64,000 bases of DNA from Anaerolineales bacterium UBA6055 (GCA_002428985.1 DIYL01000038.1:1-64000); one strand, 5' to 3'. Counted from the stretch's first letter, positions 9,137 through 18,830 are shown. Notes: generated by a model from the letters alone, not told the origin. Numbers and translations: made by a program.

Positions 9137-9931
9137 TTATTCCCATACATCCTTTAGCATCTTAAATCGTGTATATGCGACCTGAAAGCCTACTCGCATC
9201 AAATTTCGCATCGACTGTACACCTGGGTTACTCGTCGCCAATACCATCTCGCACCCCTGTGATTTTGCATACGCTAGTCGTACTTGGAGCATTGCTGTTT
9301 GCACACCCCGATTACGATATTGTTGACGGGTCGATGTGAAGTAACAGATCGCTGTATCATCCCGTAGCGATAGCGCAGATGCCCCGACAGGCACACCATC
9401 TAGCGTTGCTAGAAAACATGTCGTGTTGGCACGATGTGTGACAGCTTGTGCTAAGCGAATGTCGGTGGTGGTATCATCTTCATCAATATCATTGACCGTA
9501 CGCGCCCATGTATCTTTTTGTGAGTCTTCAATCGGCTTGACAACAATATCAGATTGATTGGTGGGTATATTCTGCAAATTATGAGTATAGGCCGTCGAAA
9601 ACTGACCAAATTGATACCCGCGCTGATTGAGTTCTGTAATGAGTGTTTCATCAGCAAAGGCACACAGTTCAATTTGAGCAGGTATATCGCGGTCACGGAA
9701 AAATGCCTCAAGTTGGTCGATATCTTTAGAGCTAATTGGTTGTCCGATGCCAATTCCAGCCGAAGTATTGAGGAAACTAAAACCGAGAAAAAGCGCAACC
9801 CCATTACCGATAGCAATGCTATCCGCCTTAACATCAGGGAATAAAGCCTGAAATACTTGCACATATTCATACATATCTTGTGCCAGATGATGCTCAAAGC
9901 GAGTGGCTAATGATTTGTCAGGAAAAATCAT
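9137..9931 (-). CDS. GNAT family N-acetyltransferase
   Basis: A 264-residue protein whose C-terminal ~130 residues are a GNAT acetyl-CoA-dependent acetyltransferase fold. Motif A is [19 protein letters not shown], preceded by the beta-strand [17 protein letters not shown] and followed by [25 protein letters not shown]. The N-terminal half (residues 1-130) looks like a degenerate second GNAT-like domain, with [14 protein letters not shown] and [13 protein letters not shown], as in two-domain GNATs. The ATG at 9931 follows an AATAGG at a reasonable distance; a TTG at 9949 is the alternative. The stop lies 4 bases before rocF. The substrate is unknown. Confidence 0.85.
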   Translation of the reverse strand: MIFPDKSLATRFEHHLAQDMYEYVQVFQALFPDVKADSIAIGNGVALFLGFSFLNTSAGIGIGQPISSKDIDQLEAFFRDRDIPAQIELCAFADETLITELNQRGYQFGQFSTAYTHNLQNIPTNQSDIVVKPIEDSQKDTWARTVNDIDEDDTTTDIRLAQAVTHRANTTCFLATLDGVPVGASALSLRDDTAICYFTSTRQQYRNRGVQTAMLQVRLAYAKSQGCEMVLATSNPGVQSMRNLMRVGFQVAYTRFKMLKDVWE

Positions 9932-10157
9932 GTGGTGATACCTATTCAAATATCAAAACGATTTATATGGTTGGCGATGGGTAGCACTCTACCACAATAC
10001 AGATCAATTTTGCGGGAAATTTTTCGGCAGTTTATCTGAAAATACAAAATCGGATAACTGCTTCAAATCATCGTATAATCTGCCCAACTGCTTGCGAGTC
10101 GTTCAGGTACTGATTATCATCAGGGTATATTTTGATGTAACACTGAAAGGTGATCTA

Positions 10158-10661
10158 ATGGCACATCCACTCGTCACTCAATTGCGGTTTGCACGCCATG
10201 AATTTGTCCGCTGTCTTGACGGCGTCAGCTTGCAAGAATCGTATATCCGTATGGGGCAAATGAATTGTATAAGCTGGACAATTGGGCATCTCGCCTCACA
10301 AGAAAATCGGTATTTTGTATTTCTAGCACAGGGAAAGACAATCCAAGCAGACTTACAAAAAATCACGGGATATGGGAGCAAACCATCCGCCCCACGACTG
10401 GATGATATGTGGGCAGCATGGCGCGAGGTTACAGCTAATGCCGATGTATACCTCGACACATTAACATCGGAAACGCTCCAATCGCATTTGGAATGGGAAG
10501 GCAAACCCTTAAACGAATCTGTCGGAACAATGCTCCAGCGCACCTTATATCATTATTGGTTTCATACGGGTGAGGCACATGCAATCCGTCAGATGCTCGG
10601 ACACCGCAAAATCCCACAATTTGTCGGCGATATGAGCAACGCGCTCTACACACCAGAATAA
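10158..10661 (+). CDS. DinB-family protein
   Basis: A 167-residue predicted four-helix DinB/YfiT-like metalloenzyme-fold protein. The putative metal-binding His residues are His44 in SWTIGHLASQENRYF and those in LYHYWFHTGEAHAIRQMLGH, the standard DinB_2 C-terminal signature. Family members include thiol-dependent S-transferases (bacillithiol/mycothiol), but the reaction here is unknown. The ATG at 10158 follows GAAAGGTGAT at good spacing; the upstream in-frame ATG at 10092 lacks this and adds unrelated residues. A TATAAT lies at about 10075. It is convergent with the lipoprotein gene, 2 bases between stops. Confidence 0.85.
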   Translation: MAHPLVTQLRFARHEFVRCLDGVSLQESYIRMGQMNCISWTIGHLASQENRYFVFLAQGKTIQADLQKITGYGSKPSAPRLDDMWAAWREVTANADVYLDTLTSETLQSHLEWEGKPLNESVGTMLQRTLYHYWFHTGEAHAIRQMLGHRKIPQFVGDMSNALYTPE

Positions 10662-10663
10662 GC

Positions 10664-11668
10664 TTAAGGGCTCACAAATTGCCAGATGTCGCCACCGGGG
10701 ATGATGTTCAAAATCGTATTATCTCCGGCGGTCACAAATAAATCCTCGCGTTCATTGCTAGCAGGGGCAGTCTGATAAAAGCCCTGAAATGTCTTCGCTT
10801 CGGTCGTGCCTAACCCAAGCCGGTTGCGGACAGTATCGTTACTGCGCCATAAAAAGCCAAGTTCGCGCAATGGTTGGAAGAAGCCTTGCGGGGGCACAAA
10901 ATTCGGTTCAGATTCTGAATGAATTTCAGGGTTATATTGACTGGTGAATGAAAGCCATGCAGGATCATTACCATCGTTGAATAACACATACAACTGATTA
11001 CGCTCGCCAATATAGACCATCCGTCCGCGTTCAAATGGTTGTTCAATAATGCCTGTCTCTACAGCTTCTTCTGCGGGGCACTCATTCGGTGGTGGCGAAA
11101 AGAACCACTCAATCGGACAACGTATTGGAATCGTCAAACGAGATTCGTTATAAGTTTCAGCTTCGCCGACTGTCAACAAGAATGATAATTGTCCACGATC
11201 ACTGTTGCGCGTCTGTATATTGAGGCTACTATCTGGTGGAACATTCCACACCTGTTGGCGTGTGCCATCGAGATTCAAGCGATAGATAACTGCGCTATCG
11301 ACATTCCGTGCCGACCAAAATAACGAGACCGCGCCGCCGGGTTCAACCTCTAAAACATCCGATGTGAAAAATTCAATCCGTGCTGCATTGGGGTTCGGAA
11401 CGCGGGTTGACGTTGGTTCATCAGGTGCAGGTGTGCGCGTCGAGCCGAGTAATGGCGTTGGGCTAGCGCCATCAATCGCTTGAGCAACTTGTGTTGGGCG
11501 ACGGGTCGGCGTCACATTACGCGCGGGTGTATGCGTCGGTGATGGTGTATAGGTTGCTGTCGCAGTGGGTGGATCAGTCGGGATAATTTGTTGCGCTGTT
11601 GCACTGCACGCCGAAGCAACAACTAAAACTAATAACAAAGCAATCGTTTTCATAGGATACAGTTTCAT
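10664..11668 (-). CDS. lipoprotein with Thr/Pro-rich linker
   Basis: A 334-residue exported lipoprotein. The hydrophobic signal (MKTIALLLVLVVASAC) ends in a lipobox Cys around residue 21. A Thr/Pro/Ala-rich linker follows up to about residue 90 (TATATYTPSPTHTPAR, TPTRRPTQ). A beta-rich domain, RIEFFTSDVLEVEPGGAVSLFWSARN, reads like an Ig-like fold. The C-terminal ~130 residues (FERGRMVYIGERNQLYVLFND to FLWRSNDTVRNRLGLG) form a module I recognise only as recurrent in Chloroflexota surface proteins. Function unknown. An internal ATG 15 bases downstream is the alternative start. Confidence 0.75.
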   Translation of the reverse strand: MKLYPMKTIALLLVLVVASACSATAQQIIPTDPPTATATYTPSPTHTPARNVTPTRRPTQVAQAIDGASPTPLLGSTRTPAPDEPTSTRVPNPNAARIEFFTSDVLEVEPGGAVSLFWSARNVDSAVIYRLNLDGTRQQVWNVPPDSSLNIQTRNSDRGQLSFLLTVGEAETYNESRLTIPIRCPIEWFFSPPPNECPAEEAVETGIIEQPFERGRMVYIGERNQLYVLFNDGNDPAWLSFTSQYNPEIHSESEPNFVPPQGFFQPLRELGFLWRSNDTVRNRLGLGTTEAKTFQGFYQTAPASNEREDLFVTAGDNTILNIIPGGDIWQFVSP

Positions 11669-11934
11669 AATTTGGGTCTTTGAGCTTAGCTAATAAGCGT
11701 ATACACAGACATGTTGGTAGATTTTATCAATACATACAATCTCTAATGATGTTTTATACTATGTATCGCCTTCCTATTAAGTATCCCATCGTCATGATTT
11801 TTGCGCCATTGTAGATTCATTTTAAGCAATCATTTGTCCAATAAAAGTCGAAGAATGCCAAGAGAAGTGTTATACTTAACGCGAGATTTAATAATCTTCT
11901 ATTTTGTTTACGTACCTTTTTGTAGGAGACTTGA

Positions 11935-13575
11935 ATGAAAGCAATAAAATTACTTGTTGTCCTGTTGTTGGTGATGTCCACCAGCGCAATTATGGCACAG
12001 GATAGCGAAACGATTGTTGTACGTGGATTCGGCAATATCACAAGCTTCAATCCAGCATTGACGGGTGACGGTGCGTCATTCCAAGCATACAGTGTGTTGT
12101 TCCCAACACCATACGAAATTGATAAATTTACAGGTGAACCTGTACCCGGTTTGACTTCATGGGAAGTTTCTGAAGATGGTCTAACCTATACCTTCACCAT
12201 CTTAGAAAATGCAAACTGGAGTGACGGTACACCAATTACCTCAGCAGACATGAAATTCGTCATTGATGCTGTTAAATCCGAAGAAATTGCATCAACCCTC
12301 GAACCTGCTGTCGCAGACATCGCCGAAGTTAACATCATTGACGATAAGACCTACGAAATTGTCTTGAGCAATGTCAGCTGTACTGCATTCAGTGATATGG
12401 GTGGTATTCGCTTCTTGCCATCACATAAATTTGCAGCAGACTTCAGCGATTTTGAAACCACTGACTTCAACATGAATCCTGACATCAGTGGTGGCCCATA
12501 CATTCTTGAAGAATGGCAACCCGATGCATTCCAAAGTTATGTTGCTAACGAAGACTGGTGGGGTGGCGAAGTTGGTATTCCATTCTTGATTAACCGTGTT
12601 ATCGGTGAACAAGCTGTGGCGCTCCAATCCATCCAAGCTGGCGAAATTGACTACACTTACTTCCAAGGTGACCTCTTCGCACAGATTCCTGATACAAGCA
12701 ACTTGCAATGGGAAATCTTCCCACAAATGTCAGTAAACTTCCTTGCACTCAACTGGGCAGATCCAAATGCGCCTGCAGACGCAGATGGGAATACACCACA
12801 TCCAATCTTTAGTGATGTTGCTGTCCGTAAAGCAGTTGCAATGGGTTACAACAAAGGTGACATCCTCGCGACCCTCGGTGGTGAAGACGGTGGTACACCA
12901 CTTGTTGGTGCTGTAAATCCAGGTGTTGCATGGGCATATGCAGACGAAATTACTCCATACAGTTATGATCCAGAAGGCGCCATGCAAATTCTTGAAGATG
13001 CTGGCTGGGTTGATGAAGACGGCGACGGCGTCCGTGAAAAAGATGGCATTCCTTTGTCCTTCACCATCACATACAGTGATATTCTCTTGTTCTTCGAAAC
13101 CACCGCTTTGATTGCTCAAGATCAATTGAGTGACATCGGCTTTGAAGTTGAACTGAACAAAGTTGAATGGGCAAACTACCTCAGCGATGTATATTTCGGT
13201 CAAACATTCGATGCAACCCCAATGAGTAACAGTGGTGGTACCGGTGGTGCGCCAGATCCAAACGACTTCATGAGCTTGATGCTCGGTTCAGAAGATGTCG
13301 TGGGTAGTGGTAACAACCTTGCATCTTACATCAACCCAGAAATTGATGCGTTGATTGAACAAGCACGCACAATCGAAGGTTGTGACATTGAAGCACGCGC
13401 TGAAATTTATCGACAAATCCAACAGATTGCACACGATGATGTCGCTTATGACTGGACATTCGTTCCAAACATCTGGCAGACAGCTAACACCCGTATTACA
13501 GACTTTGTACCGGGTTCATCATGGGTATTCTACGGATACACCGCAGACATCCAAAACTGGGGCATTGATGGGTAA
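11935..13575 (+). CDS. ABC transporter substrate-binding protein, family 5 (peptide/nickel type)
   Basis: A 546-residue exported solute-binding protein of the DppA/OppA/NikA family. The signal peptide MKAIKLLVVLLLVMSTSAIMA has no lipobox. Family blocks visible: FNPALTG, LTSWEVSEDGLTYTFTILENANWSDGTPITSADMKF, GPYILEEW, AVRKAVAMGYNKGDI and the late ARAEIYRQIQQIAHDDV. GTAGGAGA lies a few bases before the ATG, and TATACT occurs at about 11870. The partner permeases are on the opposite strand immediately downstream, so the pair is convergent rather than one operon. No ATPase genes are present. The ligand could be a di/oligopeptide or another solute. Confidence 0.92.
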   Translation: MKAIKLLVVLLLVMSTSAIMAQDSETIVVRGFGNITSFNPALTGDGASFQAYSVLFPTPYEIDKFTGEPVPGLTSWEVSEDGLTYTFTILENANWSDGTPITSADMKFVIDAVKSEEIASTLEPAVADIAEVNIIDDKTYEIVLSNVSCTAFSDMGGIRFLPSHKFAADFSDFETTDFNMNPDISGGPYILEEWQPDAFQSYVANEDWWGGEVGIPFLINRVIGEQAVALQSIQAGEIDYTYFQGDLFAQIPDTSNLQWEIFPQMSVNFLALNWADPNAPADADGNTPHPIFSDVAVRKAVAMGYNKGDILATLGGEDGGTPLVGAVNPGVAWAYADEITPYSYDPEGAMQILEDAGWVDEDGDGVREKDGIPLSFTITYSDILLFFETTALIAQDQLSDIGFEVELNKVEWANYLSDVYFGQTFDATPMSNSGGTGGAPDPNDFMSLMLGSEDVVGSGNNLASYINPEIDALIEQARTIEGCDIEARAEIYRQIQQIAHDDVAYDWTFVPNIWQTANTRITDFVPGSSWVFYGYTADIQNWGIDG

Positions 13576-13590
13576 TTTTCAACCTATCAT

Positions 13591-13648
13591 GTAGGGGCGG
13601 AGCTATGTCTCCGCCCGCCTGCGGGGACACACATAGGTGTCCCCCTAC
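13591..13648. repeat. compound palindromic element between convergent genes
   Basis: A 58-bp element with an outer pair GTAGGGG (13591-13597) / CCCCTAC (13642-13648) and two inner GC-rich hairpins: GGGCGGAG/CTCCGCCC (13595-13616) and GGGGACAC/GTGTCCCC (13623-13644). It sits between the stops of the family 5 binding protein and the permease, so it can act as a bidirectional terminator. Related GTAGGG-type palindromes occur at 27127-27150 and 58712-58740, suggesting a dispersed REP-like family. Confidence 0.75.
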
Positions 13649-13710
13649 AACCTCATTTAATGTTCACTTTGCATTATCGTACTCTCACCCCCACACCAAT
13701 CGGTATTGCC

Positions 13711-14625
13711 TTACTGCTGATAGCGACGTGGATCAAGGGCATCGCGTAGACCATCACCGACAAGATAAAAACACAGCACAGTTATCATAATCAGGATACC
13801 TGGTGAAAATACCAGATGTACGCCTGTCACAAAATAACTCCGTGAATCGGTTAGCATATTGCCCCATGTTGGCGTAGGCGGTTGAATCCCCACACCGAGG
13901 TAACTTAAGCCAGATTCGACAAGGATGAGATTCCCCGCAATAATCGTCATTGTTACCATCACAATCGAGACGACATTCGGCAAAATATGGGATGATAAAA
14001 TCCGAAAATCGGATGCACCGAGAGCTTTTGCCGCCAGAACGTAATCGCGCTCTTTAAGCGAGAGGACTTCACCACGCACGAGTCGGCTTGTCCCCACCCA
14101 ACCTAACGCACCGAGTACGACGATCAGCACTTCAGTAGATGGTTCCCAGATGGCAGACGCAATTAATAAAAGGAATAAAGGCGGAATGGCACTGAGGGTA
14201 TTGATAATCCACGATATGAAGTCATCTACCGCTTTGCCATAGTAACCCGCCAGCAATCCCAATGTAATCCCGATAACAATCGTCAATGCACTAGCAATAT
14301 ATGCAATGCTCAACGAGACACGCCCACCATAAATCAAGCGCATAAATTGGTCACGTCCAAGCTGATCGGTTCCGAAGACGAATCCATCTTGCCCGGGTTG
14401 TTTAAAACGATCGGGGATGTTGGTATCATTGACATCTAGTTCGAGCACATTCTCGATGATAATCGGTGAAATTGTACAGATCAACGTAAAGACGACCAAA
14501 ACAGTAATCGCAAACATAGTTAAGCGGTCGCGCAAAATATGTAGCAGTGCATCGCGCCAGAATGACCGTGAGTACCGTTTCGGTTCTTCAGATGGAATTG
14601 TTTTGATATTCGTTGCATTTGTCAT
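13711..14625 (-). CDS. ABC transporter permease, DppC type
   Basis: A 304-residue inner-membrane permease of the dipeptide/oligopeptide/nickel family. The N-terminal OppC_N region is RSFWRDALLHILRDRLTMFAITVLVVF. The family motif FGTDQLGRDQFMRLIYGGRVSLSIAYIA is clear, and the EAA loop is EVLSLKERDYVLAAKALGASDFRILSSHILPNV. The C-terminus has LVGDGLRDALDPR. The first codon follows the DppB-type gene by a 13-base gap. Together with the family 5 binding protein they form an importer that lacks DppD/DppF-like ATPases in this window. Confidence 0.93.
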   Translation of the reverse strand: MTNATNIKTIPSEEPKRYSRSFWRDALLHILRDRLTMFAITVLVVFTLICTISPIIIENVLELDVNDTNIPDRFKQPGQDGFVFGTDQLGRDQFMRLIYGGRVSLSIAYIASALTIVIGITLGLLAGYYGKAVDDFISWIINTLSAIPPLFLLLIASAIWEPSTEVLIVVLGALGWVGTSRLVRGEVLSLKERDYVLAAKALGASDFRILSSHILPNVVSIVMVTMTIIAGNLILVESGLSYLGVGIQPPTPTWGNMLTDSRSYFVTGVHLVFSPGILIMITVLCFYLVGDGLRDALDPRRYQQ

Positions 14626-14638
14626 GGTTCACGGCTTT

Positions 14639-15664
14639 CTATTCAAGGCGAATACGTGGATCAAGGATGACGTAGAGCATATCGGAAATTAACACACCGA
14701 TGATAAACATGACCGATGCAATCACCACCGATCCCATTACAATCGGATAGTCTCGTTGGAAGACGGCATCAATAATCAGTTTCCCCATACCCGGCCACTG
14801 GAAGACTTGCTCGATGATGACTGAACCTGCTAGCAATGTCCCGATAGATGGGCCGAGAAATGTAGCCACTGGGATCAGACTATTTTTGAGGGCATGACGT
14901 ACCCAAACAACCCGTGTTTGTAGACCCTTAGCGTGGGCAGTGCGGATATAATCTTGTTGCAGAATTTCGAGCACTTGCGTACGAGTAAACCGTGAGATAA
15001 ATGCAATCGTATTCAGCGACAGAACCGACACAGGTAGAATCATATGACGAATGGCTTCACCAAGATCAAATCCACCCCGTCGCGTAATATCTTCCATTCC
15101 ACTAATCGGTAACCATTTGAGTTGTACCCCAAAGATAATGATGAGTAACAACCCTAGCCAGAAGGCGGGTACAGCATTACCAATCACCGAGATAATACGA
15201 ATCACTTGATCGACAGGTGTGCGGTGGAAGACAGCCGCTAAAACCCCGAGTGTCACCCCCACAACATATCCTAATATCAGTGCAGACACGCCTAAACGGA
15301 GCGTCGCAGGAATGCGTTGAGCGATGAGTTCCATAACTGGCGTTTTCTGCTTAATCGAATCCCCGAGGTCACCACGGAGCAAACCATAGCGGTCACCGGG
15401 GGTTTCCCCAACACCATCGCCATCAATATCGATCATCGTCCAATCATTACCGATGAGCCAATATAGATATTGAATATGCGGTGGTTGATCGAGACCCAGT
15501 TGCCGTCGCATCGCTTCCGCTGTTTCCGGATCTGAATTCGGTGAAAAAGTAATCAACTGAATTGGATCGCCGGGAGCCGATAAAATAATTAAAAATGACA
15601 GTATTGTGACCCCAAAGAAGGTCGGGATAGCCTGTAATAAGCGTCGTTGTATATATTTAAACAT
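14639..15664 (-). CDS. ABC transporter permease, DppB type
   Basis: A 341-residue permease, first gene of a two-gene unit. It opens with the DppB signature KYIQRRLLQAIPTFFGVTIL and SAPGDPIQL, and carries the EAA loop QVLEILQQDYIRTAHAKGLQTRVVWVRHALKNSL. About 40 residues after the first span form an extracytoplasmic loop that includes an acidic insert, DIDGDGVGETPGDR, with a calcium-loop-like DxDGDG pattern. The terminal LISDMLYVILDPRIRLE is family-typical. It pairs with the DppC-type permease as the membrane channel. Confidence 0.93.
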   Translation of the reverse strand: MFKYIQRRLLQAIPTFFGVTILSFLIILSAPGDPIQLITFSPNSDPETAEAMRRQLGLDQPPHIQYLYWLIGNDWTMIDIDGDGVGETPGDRYGLLRGDLGDSIKQKTPVMELIAQRIPATLRLGVSALILGYVVGVTLGVLAAVFHRTPVDQVIRIISVIGNAVPAFWLGLLLIIIFGVQLKWLPISGMEDITRRGGFDLGEAIRHMILPVSVLSLNTIAFISRFTRTQVLEILQQDYIRTAHAKGLQTRVVWVRHALKNSLIPVATFLGPSIGTLLAGSVIIEQVFQWPGMGKLIIDAVFQRDYPIVMGSVVIASVMFIIGVLISDMLYVILDPRIRLE

Positions 15665-15752
15665 AGTCGGTATCTACTTATCTATTGTCAGATAATCAAG
15701 CTTTGATTCTATCGCGTGATGTCAAAAGCACAAGTTAAGATGGGCTCATACC

Positions 15753-16424
15753 TTATGCTTTTGCACGGGCAACCAAATCATCAAATAATGGTTGAGCGCG
15801 ATCAGTCATGCGCTCAGGGTGAAATTGTACCCCGATAATCCGTCCATCATTTGATTCAATTGCTTCAACCACCCCATCTTCCGCGGTCGCTGTAACAGTT
15901 AAGCCATCGCCGACTTCTGCAATCGCCTGCAAATGATAGGTATTTGTAATCAGCTCACTCACATTGAGGATGTTATGCAGGTGCGTGTCAGACTCAATTC
16001 GAATCGGATGATCGGTTGCACCGCGACCAGAACTATGCACATTAGAATTTTTCTGGTTTTGTACATCGGCATAAATCGTCCCACCTGCCATAGCATTGAC
16101 GAATTGCATACCATAGCAAATCCCTAAAATTGGACGTTCGGACATCGCATGATAGATTAACTCATCACTGGTATCACGAACAATGTCAACTGGCGGTAAA
16201 TCATCAGGTAAATCGCCGATTAGCCCACGTGTGATACCGGGGCCGCCGGTAATAATCAGCCCATCAAGCAGGGAAGCAAAGTCGTTTGCGGTTTCCTTGT
16301 GTTGGAACATCGGAATGAGAATCGGGATACCGCCTGCATTTTCAACAGCATTTGCATAATGTACATCGACCGATTGGCGATTATCTTTATAACTTGTGGT
16401 GATACCAATGCGGGGTTTGCTCAT
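15753..16424 (-). CDS. glutamine amidotransferase-like hydrolase, peptidase C26 (PuuD-like)
   Basis: A 223-residue class I glutamine amidotransferase-like protein of the gamma-glutamyl-GABA hydrolase group. The opening KPRIGITTSY, LIITGGPGI, the nucleophile Cys in ILGICYGMQFVNAMAGGTIYAD, and His-Glu in IIGVQFHPERM give a complete Cys-His-Glu triad. The nucleophile motif is GICYGMQ instead of the more common GICRGxQ. The ATG at 16424 lies 8 bases after GAGAGG, making it better than the ATG at 16430. The substrate (gamma-glutamyl-GABA or another gamma-glutamyl compound) is inferred from family only. Confidence 0.88.
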   Translation of the reverse strand: MSKPRIGITTSYKDNRQSVDVHYANAVENAGGIPILIPMFQHKETANDFASLLDGLIITGGPGITRGLIGDLPDDLPPVDIVRDTSDELIYHAMSERPILGICYGMQFVNAMAGGTIYADVQNQKNSNVHSSGRGATDHPIRIESDTHLHNILNVSELITNTYHLQAIAEVGDGLTVTATAEDGVVEAIESNDGRIIGVQFHPERMTDRAQPLFDDLVARAKA

Positions 16425-16506
16425 GGACATGGCCTCTCATGTTATAGGTAGTGAATGCGCTTATTATATATCGCACCACCCTATACATGACCAGAGTCGG
16501 ATTGAA

Positions 16507-16532
16507 AACAAAAATGCCCCCGCAGGAGCATT
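16507..16532 (-). terminator. intrinsic terminator of the WD40 protein gene
   Basis: On the minus strand AATGCTCC-TGCG-GGGGCATT (16532-16513) forms an 8-bp stem with one G-U and a 4-base loop, followed by a T-rich run (complement of the A-run at 16507-16514). It lies 40 bases beyond the stop of the WD40 gene at 16572. Confidence 0.85.
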
Positions 16533-16571
16533 CTTGTTAACGTTATTATTCTGTTGCAAGGTATTTAGTTA

Positions 16572-18077
16572 CTATTCAGGCAGACCATAGATGCGAACTG
16601 TACCATCATCGGATGCGGTTGCAATTAATGTTTGGTCAGCGTTGAATGCAAGATGGTTTGCGCGAAGTGTATGTGTTGAGATTTGTGCAACGATTAGACC
16701 ACTTTCCGCACTGAAAACGAACAAGCCGTCACTACCTGCATAAGCAATCAAGGAGCTATCTGGGCTGATTGCAAGGCTGTTTGCAAATGGTTCGCCGTCA
16801 AGAACATTGATTGTTTCGCCAGTTACTGCATCAATTTGGGTTACATCGAATGAGCTTTCAACAACGATGTATGATCCATCAGGTGAGTACAATAGACCAA
16901 TTTCGTTGTCACCAGAGAATGTACCAATTTCTTCGATGTGTGGGATTTCGGTAATTTCTGCATCGGATCCAACTTCCCAAATCCAGACATCGCCATCATC
17001 ATCGCTGAATGTTAGCAAGCTGCTATCAGGATTGAACGCGAGTGCTTGCATACCATCGGTGTGACCCACTGCTTCTGAGAGAACACCACGGCTTTCGATA
17101 TCGAATAGACCAACAAATTCGTCTTGACCAACCGCGAGTAGTGCAGAACCATCAGGGCTAAATTCTAGGTCAGTGATGTCACCTTTTTCCGGTTGAATCC
17201 ATGCTTCAGCATCTTCACCACTACCGACGGAACGTTGTTCCATTGAAGAAATATCCCAAACGCGGATGTCATCATCCCAGCTACCGGTTGCAACAAGTGT
17301 TCCGTCTGGGCTAACTGCGATTGCACGAATTGCTTGTGTATGTGCTGCTTCTTCGAATGCCATCAAGAGTTCACCAGATGCTGCATCCCAAACACTCATA
17401 ACACCATTATCATCACCCGTGACAATTGCAGATCCATCAGGAACGAATTCAAGAACGTTGATGTCTGAGCCTGCTTCGACAACAGCAAGTTCGGTACCAT
17501 CGGTTGCATCCCAAAGACGTACGGTATCGTCATCACTACCGGATGCGATGATTGATCCATCAGGGCTGAATGCGATATCGTTAGGGTCATTGCCGTGACC
17601 TTCTGCAACGATTGGGTCGGCTGTTGGATCAGGCCAGATTTTTACAGTGTCATCACTGTGTCCGGTGACAACAACACTGCTATCTGGGCTAACTTCAATC
17701 GCAGTGATGAAGCTATCGGTATCGGCTTCAAGAACGATTTCACCACCAACCCAAACTTGGACGATGTCGCTTTGTGCCACAAGGATCATTTCACCATCAG
17801 GTGAGAGTGCAACAATTTCTGCCTCATCTGCGGTTGGTGCAAGTGCTGGTTCTGCAACTGTATCGAGTGCAGTCGCATCGTAGACCCATACACCGACGCT
17901 ACTACCAACAATAATGTTTGCGCCGTCAGGGGTGAATTGTGCATTATGAACTTCACCACGACCTAAACGAACAAGCTCTTCCATATCAAAGGCGTTACCT
18001 GCACCGATTGGTGTTTGTGCAAGAACTGGAACAGTTAATGCAAGAACAGCGATTAAACCTACAAGCTTTTTAATCAT
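16572..18077 (-). CDS. secreted WD40 beta-propeller protein
   Basis: A 501-residue exported protein with signal peptide MIKKLVGLIAVLALTVPVLA, cut before QTP. The rest is about ten WD40-like repeats of ~40 residues: SPDGSIIASGSDDDTVRLWDATDG, SPDGTLVATGSWDDDIRVWDISS, NADQTLIATASDDGTVRIYG. It would fold as one or two beta-propellers outside the membrane. Such proteins usually act as protein-binding scaffolds; the partner is unknown. ATG 18077 follows GGGAGCC at proper spacing; the upstream TTG at 18095 is rejected. It is monocistronic with its own terminator at 16507-16532. Confidence 0.88.
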   Translation of the reverse strand: MIKKLVGLIAVLALTVPVLAQTPIGAGNAFDMEELVRLGRGEVHNAQFTPDGANIIVGSSVGVWVYDATALDTVAEPALAPTADEAEIVALSPDGEMILVAQSDIVQVWVGGEIVLEADTDSFITAIEVSPDSSVVVTGHSDDTVKIWPDPTADPIVAEGHGNDPNDIAFSPDGSIIASGSDDDTVRLWDATDGTELAVVEAGSDINVLEFVPDGSAIVTGDDNGVMSVWDAASGELLMAFEEAAHTQAIRAIAVSPDGTLVATGSWDDDIRVWDISSMEQRSVGSGEDAEAWIQPEKGDITDLEFSPDGSALLAVGQDEFVGLFDIESRGVLSEAVGHTDGMQALAFNPDSSLLTFSDDDGDVWIWEVGSDAEITEIPHIEEIGTFSGDNEIGLLYSPDGSYIVVESSFDVTQIDAVTGETINVLDGEPFANSLAISPDSSLIAYAGSDGLFVFSAESGLIVAQISTHTLRANHLAFNADQTLIATASDDGTVRIYGLPE

Positions 18078-18388
18078 TTTGGCTCCCTTCACCAAATATT
18101 TTAATTTAAGTTACAGTTGTTATTGTATAGTTCTGAGAAAACATAACAAGCAAAAACAGCCCAAAATGCCCCTTTTTTATACGTTTTTTGCGGTATTTTT
18201 ATCATATTTTTGCAAGCATTGGTTATTGATTAGGATTGGTTGCGAATTGGTTTCATCATGATCATAATTGATCGGTTTTAAACGAGACAATCGTGACGTC
18301 AGTCTTATCGGTCTATGAATACTGTGAGGTTATCAAACATTCTTTGCTATACTGGAATCAACGTTGATAGTTGATAAGGTAGTTTTGT
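18078..18388. other. 311-bp divergent intergenic region
   Basis: AT-rich region between the WD40 gene (minus strand) and the hypothetical gene at 18389 (plus strand); it should hold both promoters. A TATACT at 18348-18353 is a possible -10 element for the plus-strand gene, but I see no convincing -35. A small repeat CAACGTTGATAGTTG follows it. No open reading frame with a credible start is present. Confidence 0.5.
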
Positions 18389-18811
18389 ATGTCAGATGAT
18401 TTTGTTATTGGTAAAAAACGTCGCAAGATAGAAGACCGTATCCTCAAGCAGTTCTATAGTATTGATTTTAAGCAGGATAAACACAAATACCTCGAAGAGG
18501 CTAAATTCGAGGATTTTGTATTTTCGTGGTATGACCTTGTGAAATATTATGAAGAAAGCGAAGATACTGCGATTGGCTCCAATATGGTCGAGCTATATGG
18601 GGTATGCCAACGATTATTTAATCGTGCAGCCCAAGATACAAGCATTCGTGAACGCCGCCGAGATAAAGCAGCCGATGCGATGTATCAAATAAGCTATTAC
18701 TTCAATCGTATGATTTTGCAGGCAGAACGTAATGGGATTGAAAAAGAAGACAACAATCCAACTGGACGCATCAATTGGAAGAAGCCACCGGACACCTCCC
18801 ATTTGAATTAA
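18389..18811 (+). CDS. hypothetical protein
   Basis: A 140-residue soluble, charged protein that I do not recognise. It looks largely helical: a basic start (GKKRRKIEDRILKQFY), an aromatic-acidic middle (FEDFVFSWYDLVKYYEESED) and a long helix with a basic patch (TSIRERRRDKAADAMYQISYYFNRMILQAER). There is no signal peptide or membrane span. Normal codon use and a promoter-like TATACT upstream support it being real. A hairpin, GGGGCT/AGCCCC at 18831-18848, follows the stop. It could be a small regulatory or adaptor protein, but nothing in the sequence decides this. Confidence 0.65.
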   Translation: MSDDFVIGKKRRKIEDRILKQFYSIDFKQDKHKYLEEAKFEDFVFSWYDLVKYYEESEDTAIGSNMVELYGVCQRLFNRAAQDTSIRERRRDKAADAMYQISYYFNRMILQAERNGIEKEDNNPTGRINWKKPPDTSHLN

Positions 18812-18830
18812 AAATCATAACATCAACTAA

